Of a stretch of 64,000 nt of DNA, positions 44,706 to 54,439 are shown piece after piece. The translations under genes were made by a program, and so were the position numbers. Below the pieces are notes generated by a model. That model was not told where the DNA came from and did not search any database. It saw only the letters and a list, made by a program, of their open reading frames with translations. The stretch covers positions 558,001 through 622,000 of the forward strand of contig NZ_JAAOIZ010000004.1 of the NCBI RefSeq assembly GCF_013184525.1. Direction: 5' to 3'. Every line of letters begins with the position of its first letter. The first letter of the stretch is position 1. The stretch is from Chryseobacterium sp. LAM-KRS1 (lineage in GTDB: Bacteria; Bacteroidota; Bacteroidia; Flavobacteriales; Weeksellaceae).

Positions 44706-45701
44706 ATGAGAAAACAAAAGGGGCTTGCTTACGTACATATGATTTTAATTTTTATGTGCTTCGGTTTCATATCCTGCCAGGATGATAGTGAAGGAACAAT
44801 TCCAAAGGAAAAAACTCCGATTGAAATTATCAACAGTAAAAAATTTAAGGTAACAGGATATTTTAATGGATTGACGAGAGGAGGAGTGATACCTGATTAC
44901 TACAACTTGAGGGATATTCCGGATGGTGTGGATATTGTCAACCTTTTTCATCGTTTTTTGGGCTTAAGTAATTTAAAGAGAGGAGATAGGATTCCCGGAG
45001 CTACAGGAGAGGATGCAAAAACATTAACAGAGCTCATCAGTGATGTACAATTCCTTAAGAAAAGAGGAACTGTTGTTATTCAGACCCAGTTCGCAAATGA
45101 AATCTTCGAAAATTATAAGGATGAACGAAAAACCGCAAAATTTAAAAACACCCCTGAAGATTATGATGCTTACGCAAAAAAGGTCTCAGATTCTTTGACG
45201 AAATGGAGGATTGATGGGGTTGATCTGGATCTGGAGCCAGGCTATACGGATGCAGGTTTTAATGCCGGAGATTGGGAACTTTATATTAAGGCCTTTGCTA
45301 AATATTTTGGACCGGGATCAAACTCAGGAAAGCTACTCATCATTGATACGAATGTAGGATTATCAGAATTAGGGGTGTCTAGTGCAACCCTTTCAAAGAT
45401 CGATCTTATTTATATCCAGGATTATTGGGGAAGTGAAGCATCCAGTGATAATAAAATCGATGGCTACATACAAGCCGGTTTTCCAAAGAAGAATATCCTG
45501 TTGATTTCTGCTGACTTTGAATCTTCTTATTCTTATAGTAATGATAGCCAGGGACCTTTGAGGTTAAAAAAGTATTACAATTCTACGAAATATCAAGCTA
45601 AGGCAGGAGGATATGGTGCTTATGGATTCAATTTTGATAAAAAACAGGACTATAAAATTTATAGAGAAATGATTACCAGCATCAATCAGCTAAACCAGTA
45701 A
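44706..45701 (+). CDS. GH18 lipoprotein, endo-beta-N-acetylglucosaminidase-like
   Basis: A 331-residue lipoprotein (lipobox FISC, Cys24). GH18 barrel with the family motif DGVDLDLE: Asp170, Asp173, Asp175 and catalytic acid Glu177. Resemblance is to endo-beta-N-acetylglucosaminidases that cut the chitobiose core of N-glycans rather than to chitinases, based on the short barrel and the glycan-locus setting. It is likely surface-exposed and the initiating enzyme of the locus. It carries the same regulatory repeats as susC although the AraC gene lies between them. Confidence 0.82.
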   Translation: MRKQKGLAYVHMILIFMCFGFISCQDDSEGTIPKEKTPIEIINSKKFKVTGYFNGLTRGGVIPDYYNLRDIPDGVDIVNLFHRFLGLSNLKRGDRIPGATGEDAKTLTELISDVQFLKKRGTVVIQTQFANEIFENYKDERKTAKFKNTPEDYDAYAKKVSDSLTKWRIDGVDLDLEPGYTDAGFNAGDWELYIKAFAKYFGPGSNSGKLLIIDTNVGLSELGVSSATLSKIDLIYIQDYWGSEASSDNKIDGYIQAGFPKKNILLISADFESSYSYSNDSQGPLRLKKYYNSTKYQAKAGGYGAYGFNFDKKQDYKIYREMITSINQLNQ

Positions 45702-45944
45702 ACTTGGAAAGATGAGGTAATAATTAGTTTACCTAGTGATATGGCCGCTTCTAATTATTGGATCCGGCTTTATTTTTCTTATTAGAGATGGATCAAAACA
45801 AGTTAAGAAGTGTCAGTCATTATCTTTTACTAAAATAAGTGTACTTTAGTCAATCAAATTATAAAAACAACCGGATGTAAGGTTCCTTATCTTACATTTC
45901 TATTATAAATGCCCATAATTCAGTAATTTAACTATTGTAAACAC

Positions 45945-46823
45945 ATGAGCGGATTAGAAAATATTTTGAGAGAAATAACTCCGTTATCTCCCGAGGACAG
46001 TTTTCTTGTATTTGACCGGATAAAAACCTCATTTGATTTCCCGTATCATTACCACCCGGAAATTGAAATTAACTTTATCTACAAAGGGAAGGGATACCGT
46101 CGGATGGTAGGGGACCATACCGGAGAGATCGGAGATATTGAATTGGTGCTGGTTGGCCCTAATCTTCCTCACTGTTGGGCAAATTACCGATGTAAGAACA
46201 AAAAAACATATGAAATTGTAGTACAATTTAATCAGGATTTTTTCAACCAATCCCTGATGCAGAAGAATATTCTCAAACCGATCAGCAATCTTATCAAAGA
46301 GTCTATAAGAGGCATCCTGTTTTCGAAGGAGACGGCTGAAAAGCTGAAAGAGTCTTTTCTTAATCTTTCGAAGATGAATAGTTTTGAATCTTTTATTGAG
46401 ATCATGAAAATCCTGAATGAACTGGCAACAGCTGAAAACAAAACATTATTATCCTCTTACAGTATTGAGCTGGAAACATTTGTGGATAGTGATAAAATGA
46501 AGATCATCCATGATTTTGTGCATAAGAATTTTGAAAATAAACTTACTCTTGAAGGCGCTGCTTCTCTGGTCAATATGAGCAATGTTACGTTCAACAGGTT
46601 CATTAAAAAAAGGACGGGCAAAACTTTTGTGAATTACCTTAATGAGATCAGGATCAGTTATGCCGCACGGTGGCTGATGGAAAAGAATCTTACCATATCT
46701 GAAATTGCATTTGAAGCAGGTTTCAATAATATTGCCAATTTTAATAAGGTCTTTAAATCGCTCAAAAAAACAACACCTACAGAATTCAGAGAACAGTTCA
46801 AGGGAGTAAAGAAAATAGAATGA
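45945..46823 (+). CDS. AraC-family regulator of the N-glycan locus
   Basis: A 292-residue protein with N-terminal cupin sensor (~20-110; FPYHYHPEIEINFIYKG) and C-terminal AraC domain (~190-288; two HTH units, LTLEGAASLVNMSNVTFNRF and ISEIAFEAGFNNIANFNKVF, end TPTEFREQF). It sits inside the locus and is the likely binder of the 21-bp-spaced repeats in front of the GH18 and susC genes. The ligand is presumably a released sugar. Confidence 0.88.
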   Translation: MSGLENILREITPLSPEDSFLVFDRIKTSFDFPYHYHPEIEINFIYKGKGYRRMVGDHTGEIGDIELVLVGPNLPHCWANYRCKNKKTYEIVVQFNQDFFNQSLMQKNILKPISNLIKESIRGILFSKETAEKLKESFLNLSKMNSFESFIEIMKILNELATAENKTLLSSYSIELETFVDSDKMKIIHDFVHKNFENKLTLEGAASLVNMSNVTFNRFIKKRTGKTFVNYLNEIRISYAARWLMEKNLTISEIAFEAGFNNIANFNKVFKSLKKTTPTEFREQFKGVKKIE

Positions 46824-47042
46824 TATTTTTATTTTAAGAGCATTTTATATTCCCGGGCCCGGATTTTGGGGTTTGGATTTTCTTTTTATGGTCATAAAAT
46901 GACAGAAATCACGAAAAAAATTATGCATATATCACATTTTGGCTATAAAAAATAGGAAAAAAACATGATTTTATAAATTCTCTAAAATGTTGTAATGTAT
47001 TGTATTTCAGGTCAAAAAAAGGCTAAGAAGAAAAGTGTAGAA

Positions 47043-47104
47043 AAAATAATATCGTTTTATGACAAAATAGTATTATATCTGATTGTGCACAAAAATTAGA
47101 TTTG
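47043..47104 (+). promoter_or_regulatory. Tandem AraC-type site and promoter of susC operon
   Basis: Repeats AAAATAATATC (47043-47053, degenerate) and AAAATAGTATT (47064-47074) with 21-bp period, 22 bp, then TAGATTTG (47097-47104). The transcribed leader after it (TTGTCAATATGAATTAAAT) also matches the GH18 leader. The remainder of the 425-bp gap 46824-47248 is AT-rich and holds no gene. Confidence 0.75.
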
Positions 47105-47248
47105 TCAATATGAATTAAATTTTAACGAAACTTTAATTGTTTACTATTTATGATACATAAATGTTAAGCAAAATAAAGTGGGCTTGCTTTATAAATAAAA
47201 ACAAGCTGTAAAGTATTGATTCTAAATTAAACACTATTTAATCTACCT

Positions 47249-50209
47249 ATGAGAAAAACTGCCGTACCGGTTTTATTAGCTTTTTCTGTGTTTGGATATG
47301 CACAAGTAAAAAAGCCTGCCGATTCAACTAAAACAGCCGACATCGAAGAGGTTGTTGTGACATCTTTGGGGATCAAAAAGCAAGCACGCTCGCTTACCTA
47401 TTCAAGCCAGCAAATTGGCGGAGATGAGCTGACGGCGGTAAAGACACCCAATCTTTTAAATTCCATCAGCGGAAAAGTTTCCAATGTGCAGATCAACAGA
47501 ACCAATGGTGTGGGGAGCTCCGTAAGAGTGATAATGAGAGGAAATAAATCTGTATCTAATAGCCAGCCATTGTATGTAATTGATGGAATTCCTATTATCA
47601 ATGACGCCGGAAAAGCTCCTGAAATTAGCCAGTATTCAAGTATGCCTGATACAGGAGATGTGCTAAGTTCCATCAACCCGGATGATATTGAAAGTATCAA
47701 CTTCCTGAAAGGAGCATCTGCTTCAGCGCTTTATGGTTACGCTGGGGGGAATGGGGCAATATTGATTACGACTAAAAAAGGACGTGTAGGAAGAAGTTCT
47801 ATCACGTATAGTAGTAGTTTCACAGTGGATCGGGCATATAGTCTTCCTAAGCTCCAACATAGTTACCTGTCTTATGATCCTTCTGTATCAGGTGATGCTC
47901 CAGGAGCTTCTGTACAGAGTTGGGGGGCAAAAGGTTCTTCTAAAGATTATCTGAAAGACTTTTTGCAAACTGGAACAACTTGGGTTAATAGCCTATCTTT
48001 TCAATCAGGAACAGAGAAATCTACGAACTATTTTTCTCTTGGAAATACGACTAATAAAGGTGTTGTTCCATTGTCTAATTTTGATCAGTATAATATCTCT
48101 TTTAGAAACTCAAGTAAATTTCTGGATGATAAGTTGACGTTGGATGCTAACTTTATTGGTTCTATACAGAATAGTGTAAACAGACAATCTCCAGGAGTAT
48201 CTTTCTCTCCATTAACGAGTTTATACTGGCTACCGAGAGGGGTAGATTTTGATCAATATGGACCTGACAATTATTCGTACATTGATAAAAGTCGTTTACT
48301 TCCAGGACAAAATTGGTGGGAAGTAAAACCTGACGGATCCTTTAAAGGAAATCCCGCTACACAGAATCCATATTGGATCTTAAACAGGGATAAGGTTACG
48401 GTAAACAATAAAAATACATACAGTGCTATTGCTTTATCTTATCAGATCAACCCGTGGTTGACCGCAAGAGTCCGTGGAAATTACAGTTGGAATAACTCTG
48501 ATACCCAAAGAAATATTTCTATCTATTCTGACCCTGCATTGTTAGCCAATGGAGCTAATGGAAGATTGCTTAAAAATGTGTATGAGAACTCTTCTACCTA
48601 TGGAGATGTTTTATTGGTAGGTAATCCTAAGTTGAGTGAGGACATTTCTTTGGATTTTACAGTAGGAGGAAGCATTAATACAACACGGAACAAAGTAACG
48701 CAAATTGATAATTCTTATCTAGTAACTCCTAATTTATTTGCTTTGAATAACCTGCTGTGGCCTGGAAACAGAGCTCCTGGAGATGGATATCATTATATTT
48801 ATTATAACACAAAAAAGCAGGTACAATCAGTTTTTGCCAGTGCATCTATTGGATACAAAAATATGTTGTACGTTGATATGACATTCAGAAATGACTGGGA
48901 TTCCACGTTGGCTTTAACTGGTAGAAATGGATTTGATTATGAATCTGTTGGTGCGAATGCTATATTATCTTCAATATTCAAGCTTCCGGAGGCTATTAAT
49001 TTCTGGAAAATTAGAGCATCTTATGCTACAGTTGGTTTAGGATTACCACCAACTTTATCAAATATAATGGATGAGTATAAAACAGGATATGCTTATGGAG
49101 TGGATGCCGGAACAATTGTATACCCGAGGAGCACGTTTGTTACCGATCCTAATTTTAAAGAACTATTTCCAAAACCTGAGCTTAATAAGACATTTGAAGC
49201 GGGTACAGAGTTGAGGTTGTTGAAAAACAGATTAAATTTTGATATAACGTATTATAATTCTAATGCAACCAACCAGTTGTTGGAAACCACGATTTCATCT
49301 AATTTAGGAGGTATTCCTACTGGCTCCTATTATATCAATGCAGGGAAAATACAAAATACTGGTTTTGAATCTTCATTATCTTACAAAGTTTTCAATACAG
49401 GAAAATTTGACTGGACTACTACATTGAATGGATCTGTAAACAAGAACAAGATTGTTGAGCTTTTTCCTTCAAGCCTGAATATTCCGCAAGACCAACTGTT
49501 TTCATTAACAGGTGGTGGAAATTATACAAAAATGAAATTAGGTGGATCGTTTGGTGATATTTATGGAATTAAATACCAAAGAGATGCACAGGGACGTATT
49601 TTGGTTGATAAAGATGGCATTCCATTGGCGACTACAGGGAGCCTTGGATACTTAGGCAATCCGAATCCTAAATTTATTTTAGGTTTTAATAACAGCTTTA
49701 ATATAGGTAAGTTAGGTATTTCCTTCCTTGTTGATGGAAAATTCGGAGGACAGGTATTATCACTTACTGAAAAAGCAAATGATGTATATGGTGTAAGCAA
49801 AGCTTCTGCGGATGCTCGTGATGCCGGTGGAGTATCTATTCCAAATTCTGTGTATGCACCGGGAACGCCTAATGCAGGGCAAGCTTATAATGGCAAAACT
49901 GATCCAAAAGCCTATTACAAGGCCGTGGGAGGAATTGAAAATAATACAGGAATTGACGAAGCCTATATGTATAGTGCGACCACAGTACGTTTACGCCAGG
50001 CATCGATCTCATATACCTTTGACGTGAATTCAAAATATATGAAAAGTGCAACACTAAGCCTGGTAGGGACTAACCTGTTTTTCTTCTATAAAAAAGCGCC
50101 GTTTGATCCTGAACAGGTATCAGGAAATACACCGGGTGGAGTAGGAGTAGATTCATTTGGTTTACCAATCACCAGATCTATAGGATTATCATTAAAAGCT
50201 AACTTCTAA
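47249..50209 (+). CDS. SusC-type TonB-dependent glycan importer
   Basis: A 986-residue outer-membrane receptor. Signal peptide (..FGYAQ), TonB-box-like DIEEVVVTSLGIKK at ~31-44, plug domain (ISGKVSNVQINRTNG.., LYVIDGIPI, SINFLKGASASALYG) and 22-stranded barrel ending ..LSLKANF. It lacks the N-terminal carboxypeptidase-regulatory-like extension common in SusC proteins. It imports the released glycan with the SusD lid encoded 15 bp downstream. Confidence 0.93.
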   Translation: MRKTAVPVLLAFSVFGYAQVKKPADSTKTADIEEVVVTSLGIKKQARSLTYSSQQIGGDELTAVKTPNLLNSISGKVSNVQINRTNGVGSSVRVIMRGNKSVSNSQPLYVIDGIPIINDAGKAPEISQYSSMPDTGDVLSSINPDDIESINFLKGASASALYGYAGGNGAILITTKKGRVGRSSITYSSSFTVDRAYSLPKLQHSYLSYDPSVSGDAPGASVQSWGAKGSSKDYLKDFLQTGTTWVNSLSFQSGTEKSTNYFSLGNTTNKGVVPLSNFDQYNISFRNSSKFLDDKLTLDANFIGSIQNSVNRQSPGVSFSPLTSLYWLPRGVDFDQYGPDNYSYIDKSRLLPGQNWWEVKPDGSFKGNPATQNPYWILNRDKVTVNNKNTYSAIALSYQINPWLTARVRGNYSWNNSDTQRNISIYSDPALLANGANGRLLKNVYENSSTYGDVLLVGNPKLSEDISLDFTVGGSINTTRNKVTQIDNSYLVTPNLFALNNLLWPGNRAPGDGYHYIYYNTKKQVQSVFASASIGYKNMLYVDMTFRNDWDSTLALTGRNGFDYESVGANAILSSIFKLPEAINFWKIRASYATVGLGLPPTLSNIMDEYKTGYAYGVDAGTIVYPRSTFVTDPNFKELFPKPELNKTFEAGTELRLLKNRLNFDITYYNSNATNQLLETTISSNLGGIPTGSYYINAGKIQNTGFESSLSYKVFNTGKFDWTTTLNGSVNKNKIVELFPSSLNIPQDQLFSLTGGGNYTKMKLGGSFGDIYGIKYQRDAQGRILVDKDGIPLATTGSLGYLGNPNPKFILGFNNSFNIGKLGISFLVDGKFGGQVLSLTEKANDVYGVSKASADARDAGGVSIPNSVYAPGTPNAGQAYNGKTDPKAYYKAVGGIENNTGIDEAYMYSATTVRLRQASISYTFDVNSKYMKSATLSLVGTNLFFFYKKAPFDPEQVSGNTPGGVGVDSFGLPITRSIGLSLKANF

Positions 50210-50224
50210 TTTTACAATACGACA

Positions 50225-51859
50225 ATGAAAATCATTAATATAAAAACATGGGTACTAGGTGCAATAGTATTAGCTTCTGCTTCCGGATGTACCAGTGAAC
50301 TTGATCAATATAATCAGGAAAAGTTAGGAGGACCTGAAAATTTTTATGCAGATTTTAAAGCGGTTGTAGATCCTTTAGTAACTATGCAGAGAGGGCTTCA
50401 AGCAGACTATCAACTGTATCCCAATTTGAGTGCTGATATGTTCAGTGGAATGTTTAGTACGGCATCTCAATTTAATGGGGGAAAAAATAATACGACCTAT
50501 TATATGATGGATGGATGGAACAACAGGATTATTGCAAGACAACAGGATATTTTTAATAATTCTATTCTCATGAATAAAGCTGCTAAAAATTACTATCCAG
50601 GAATTGATTTTACAGGAACATTTGCTGTTAGAAAGATATTGAGAGTTATTACTGCCGCACGAGTTTCTGATAACCATGGTCCGGTAGTATATAGTAAATA
50701 TGATACGCCAAATGCGAATGGAACTACAGATTTTGATTCTCAACAAAGCGCATATAATCAATTTATTATTGATCTAACATCTGCTATAAATGATCTGCAA
50801 ACAATAAACAACAGTCCATCCACACAAAATGTAGAAGATAAAGCTGCATTGAAAAGAGCAGACCTAGTATACCAGGGAAATATGGGTAAATGGGCAAAGC
50901 TGGCCAACTCATTGAAGCTGAGGTTAGCAATGCGTATGAGTTATGCAGATCCTGCAAAATCAAAACAATATGCTGAAGAAGCACTTGCGTCACCGGCAGG
51001 ATTGATCACTGAAAATGAAGATAATGCTTTGATCAGTGTGGGTCAATCAGAATTGAGCTTTATCATTTATTCGTGGGGAGACTGTCTTATAGGAGCGCCA
51101 TTAATGGCTTATATGAACGGATATAATGATCCAAGGCTTCCTGCCTATGCTATTCCTGCAACAGACAGCAATCCACAGATCAATGGTAAATACATAGGAA
51201 TACGACAAGGTATCGATTTATTGAACGGAAAATCTACGTATGGTGGTTTTTCTCAGCCACAGGCAAAATCAGCAGCCGGAGATTATTTTTCTGCAACAGA
51301 TGGTAAAATGAAACTGTTTACCGCAGCTGAAACATGGTTCCTTAAAGCGGAAGCTGCATTGAGAGGGTATGCTGGAGCAGGAGCAATCCAGGCAGATTAC
51401 GAGACAGGTGTTCAACAATCATTTGGAGAGTGGGGGAAAAGTGCAAGTGTTGCTACCTATCTTGCCAATACAACAGCTACAGAAGCACCTTATGTTGATC
51501 CGAAAAATGCGGCGAATAATATTGGGGTAGGACATCCTGAGCTGAGCACCATTACCATTGCATGGAACAATGCAGATTCTAATGAAAGGAAATTGGAAAG
51601 AATCATTACTCAAAAATGGCTTGCCCTTTATCCGAACGGACCTGAGGCCTGGGCAGAACAAAGAAGAACCGGTTATCCGATCCTTTTCAAAGTAAGACAA
51701 AATGATAGTGGAGGGTTAATCAGTACAGATGCGATGATTCGCAGAATTCCTTTTACGGTAGATACCAAGAATTCTTTATTCAATTATCCTCAGGCATTAC
51801 AATATTTAGGAGGAGCAGACACTGGAGGAACAAAACTTTGGTGGGATAAGAAGCCATAA
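50225..51859 (+). CDS. SusD/RagB-like surface glycan-binding lipoprotein
   Basis: A 544-residue lipoprotein with lipobox ASGC (Cys22). Tetratricopeptide-like helical scaffold typical of the SusD-like_2 group (WNNRIIARQQDIFNN, KWAKLANSLKLRLAMRMSYAD, FTAAETWFLKAEAALRG, ITQKWLALYPNGPEAWAEQRR). It covers the SusC barrel and binds glycans. A structured hairpin region directly follows the stop codon. Confidence 0.92.
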   Translation: MKIINIKTWVLGAIVLASASGCTSELDQYNQEKLGGPENFYADFKAVVDPLVTMQRGLQADYQLYPNLSADMFSGMFSTASQFNGGKNNTTYYMMDGWNNRIIARQQDIFNNSILMNKAAKNYYPGIDFTGTFAVRKILRVITAARVSDNHGPVVYSKYDTPNANGTTDFDSQQSAYNQFIIDLTSAINDLQTINNSPSTQNVEDKAALKRADLVYQGNMGKWAKLANSLKLRLAMRMSYADPAKSKQYAEEALASPAGLITENEDNALISVGQSELSFIIYSWGDCLIGAPLMAYMNGYNDPRLPAYAIPATDSNPQINGKYIGIRQGIDLLNGKSTYGGFSQPQAKSAAGDYFSATDGKMKLFTAAETWFLKAEAALRGYAGAGAIQADYETGVQQSFGEWGKSASVATYLANTTATEAPYVDPKNAANNIGVGHPELSTITIAWNNADSNERKLERIITQKWLALYPNGPEAWAEQRRTGYPILFKVRQNDSGGLISTDAMIRRIPFTVDTKNSLFNYPQALQYLGGADTGGTKLWWDKKP

Positions 51860-51885
51860 TTGTAACTCAATAATTAAAATAGCAC

Positions 51886-52012
51886 AGAGGCCGTCTCAAA
51901 TGAAAAGCATGGATTCATGCTTTTCATTCCGGTGTAAAAATGTACAGTATTTTTTATTTCTCACAATGTTTCGTTTATGCCGGCGTGAAACTTTTGAGAT
52001 GTCCTCTTTTTT
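51886..52012 (+). ncRNA. Three-way-junction structured element with terminal T-run
   Basis: Outer stem 51886-51898 with 51995-52007 (13 positions, one mismatch, one G-U); inner hairpin 51900-51911/51916-51927 (12 bp, GATT loop); second inner stem 51929-51938/51974-51983 (10 bp, two G-U). A T6 run follows at 52007-52012 and the MFS start codon is 17 bp further. It may be an attenuator, a processed terminator, or a small mobile element whose ends form the outer stem. Confidence 0.6.
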
Positions 52013-52028
52013 ACATCTATAATTTAAT

Positions 52029-53321
52029 ATGGTAAAAAACACTTCCGGAACCCGTTCTATACAACCCATCTTATGGATCTCGTCATTATATTTTGCAATG
52101 GGAGTACCTTTTGTAACCATTAATGCTGTTTCGGGAATTATGTATAAGGATATGGGTGTTTCGGACTCAAAGATTGCTTTCTGGACAGCTCTCATTTTAT
52201 TTTCATGGACATTAAAACCATTGTGGAGCCCTTTCCTTGAAATTTATAAGACAAAAAAGTTCTTTGTAGTTTTTACCCAGTTTGCCATAGGAATTCTTTT
52301 TGCGCTAATTGCGTTAAGTCTGCCTATGCCAGATTTTTTTAAGTACAGCATTGCCCTCTTTGCTGTAGTCGCCTTTTGCGGAGCAACACATGATATCGCA
52401 GCGGACGGAACTTATATTAATTTTCTTACCAATAAAGAACAGGCAAAATATATAGGATGGCAAGGTGCATTTTATAATCTGGCCAAAATTATCAGCAGTG
52501 GAGTCCTCGTTTATTTTGCAGGCGTTTTGGAAAAAACCAAAGGCGTTACGCATGCCTGGATGATCATTATGGGAGTATACGCCCTGCTATTTTTTATTCT
52601 TGCTGTCTATCATTATTCTGTTTTACCCAACGAAAACAAGCTTGAAAAGCAGAAGAACGGAAAAACGGCCGGCAATGTCCGACAGGAACTTCTGGAAGTC
52701 ATCACTTCTTTTTTCAAAAAACGAAATATACTCTGGTCGGTATTATTTATTATTTTATACCGTTTTGCAGAGGGATTTGCTATCAAAATTGCGCCCTTAT
52801 TTTTCAAAGCACCAAGAACCTCCGGAGGCTTGGGGTTATCTACTTCTGATATAGGGCTTATTTACGGGACCTATGGTTCTGCAGCATTTATTTTAGGGTC
52901 GGTGCTGGCTGGATACTTTATTTCAGCCCGGGGCCTTAAAAGATCACTGATCTGGTTATGCTGCGCATTTAATATTCCATTTGTTGTGTATGCTTTATTG
53001 GCTCACTATCAGCCTGATACATTGCTTCCTGTAAGTGTCGCAGTTGTTGTGGAATACTTTGGTTACGGGTTCGGTTTCGTGGGACTTATGTTGTATATGA
53101 TGCAGCAGATTGCACCGGGTAAACATAAAACAGCCCATTATGCATTTGCAACAGGGATCATGAATCTCGGAGTTATGATTCCCGGCATGTTCAGTGGAAT
53201 GATCAGTGACTGGATAGGATACAAAATATTTTTCGTATGGGTTTTGATCGCTACGATTCCGGCATTTTTGGTCACTTTAGTTGCACCGTTTCCTTATCCG
53301 GAAAAACAAAAAGAACAATAA
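52029..53321 (+). CDS. MFS sugar transporter, AmpG/SLC33-like
   Basis: A 430-residue inner-membrane transporter with 12 predicted helices. The motif ATHDIAADG at the end of helix 4 region and the overall pattern recall AmpG-type carriers for GlcNAc-containing muropeptides. In this locus it probably carries the Man-GlcNAc core disaccharide into the cytoplasm for the GH130 phosphorylase, which is inference from gene order. Its message follows the structured element at 51886-52012. Confidence 0.85.
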   Translation: MVKNTSGTRSIQPILWISSLYFAMGVPFVTINAVSGIMYKDMGVSDSKIAFWTALILFSWTLKPLWSPFLEIYKTKKFFVVFTQFAIGILFALIALSLPMPDFFKYSIALFAVVAFCGATHDIAADGTYINFLTNKEQAKYIGWQGAFYNLAKIISSGVLVYFAGVLEKTKGVTHAWMIIMGVYALLFFILAVYHYSVLPNENKLEKQKNGKTAGNVRQELLEVITSFFKKRNILWSVLFIILYRFAEGFAIKIAPLFFKAPRTSGGLGLSTSDIGLIYGTYGSAAFILGSVLAGYFISARGLKRSLIWLCCAFNIPFVVYALLAHYQPDTLLPVSVAVVVEYFGYGFGFVGLMLYMMQQIAPGKHKTAHYAFATGIMNLGVMIPGMFSGMISDWIGYKIFFVWVLIATIPAFLVTLVAPFPYPEKQKEQ

Positions 53322-53363
53322 TTCTATTATTAAATAATTTTAAATAAAAGTAAAAAATACTTT

Positions 53364-54335
53364 ATGACATCTCAATCAGCAATGATCCCTTGGCAGGATC
53401 GTCCGGCAGATCGTCACGATATAATGTGGCGTTTCTCTGAAAATCCAATTATCAACAGATATGCAATACCAACATCGAACAGTATATTCAATAGCGCGGT
53501 AGTCCCTTTTGAAGATGGATTTGCGGGTGTTTTCAGATGTGATAACAAATCTGTACAAATGAATATTTTTGCTGGTTTCAGTAAGGATGGCATCAATTGG
53601 GATATCAACCACGATCCAATTGAAATGAAAGCAGGAAATACAGAAATGATCGAATCTGATTATAAATATGATCCGCGTGTCACTTTTATAGAAGATCGTT
53701 ACTGGATCACATGGTGTAACGGATATAACGGACCTACGATCGGAATAGGGTATACCTTTGATTTTAAAGAATTTTTCCAGTGTGAAAATGCCTTTTTGCC
53801 TTTTAACAGAAATGGAGTTCTTTTCCCTGAAAAGATTGATGGAAAATATGCGATGTTGAGCCGTCCCAGTGATAACGGACATACGCCTTTCGGAGATATC
53901 TATATCAGCTATAGTCCTGATATGAAATATTGGGGAGAGCATCGTTGCGTAATGAAAGTAGCTCCATTTGAAGAAAGTGCATGGCAATGTACCAAGATCG
54001 GAGGCGGCCCGGTTCCGATAAGAACGGAAGAAGGATGGTTGCTGTTTTATCATGGGGTAATCAATACATGTAATGGTTTCCGCTATTCCATGGGGGCTGC
54101 ATTGCTTGACCTTGAAAATCCTTCAAAAGTATTGTACAGAACAAAACCTTATCTATTGGCTCCCGCAGAGCTATATGAGCTTACGGGAGATGTTCCGAAT
54201 GTGATTTTTCCTTGTGCGGCATTATCAGAAGGAGACAAAGTTACGGTATACTATGGAGCTGCTGATACGGTGGTTTCCATTGCATTCGGATATATTTCAG
54301 AAATCATTGATTTCATGAAAAAAAATTCTCTTTAA
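53364..54335 (+). CDS. GH130 phosphorylase, probably beta-1,4-mannosyl-N-acetylglucosamine
   Basis: A 323-residue five-bladed beta-propeller enzyme without signal peptide. Recognisable segments: [75 protein letters not shown]130 enzymes phosphorolyse beta-mannosides; the subgroup resembling this one, known from Bacteroides thetaiotaomicron N-glycan catabolism, converts Man-beta-1,4-GlcNAc to mannose-1-phosphate and GlcNAc. Acts in the cytoplasm after MFS uptake. Confidence 0.88.
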   Translation: MTSQSAMIPWQDRPADRHDIMWRFSENPIINRYAIPTSNSIFNSAVVPFEDGFAGVFRCDNKSVQMNIFAGFSKDGINWDINHDPIEMKAGNTEMIESDYKYDPRVTFIEDRYWITWCNGYNGPTIGIGYTFDFKEFFQCENAFLPFNRNGVLFPEKIDGKYAMLSRPSDNGHTPFGDIYISYSPDMKYWGEHRCVMKVAPFEESAWQCTKIGGGPVPIRTEEGWLLFYHGVINTCNGFRYSMGAALLDLENPSKVLYRTKPYLLAPAELYELTGDVPNVIFPCAALSEGDKVTVYYGAADTVVSIAFGYISEIIDFMKKNSL

Positions 54336-54439
54336 ATTAGATAAGATTAAAACCATAAGGAAAAGCGTCATTTTCTCGCTTTTAAAATAAAATTTTCATT
54401 TTTTTGTGTAGTCTTAAAAATGTTCAAGATCTCTCCGTT

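Noticed and set aside
46853..46862. GC-rich palindrome CCGGGCCCGG after the AraC gene, as a terminator
   Set aside because: It has no room for a loop with a stable stem and lacks a proper T-run directly after it.
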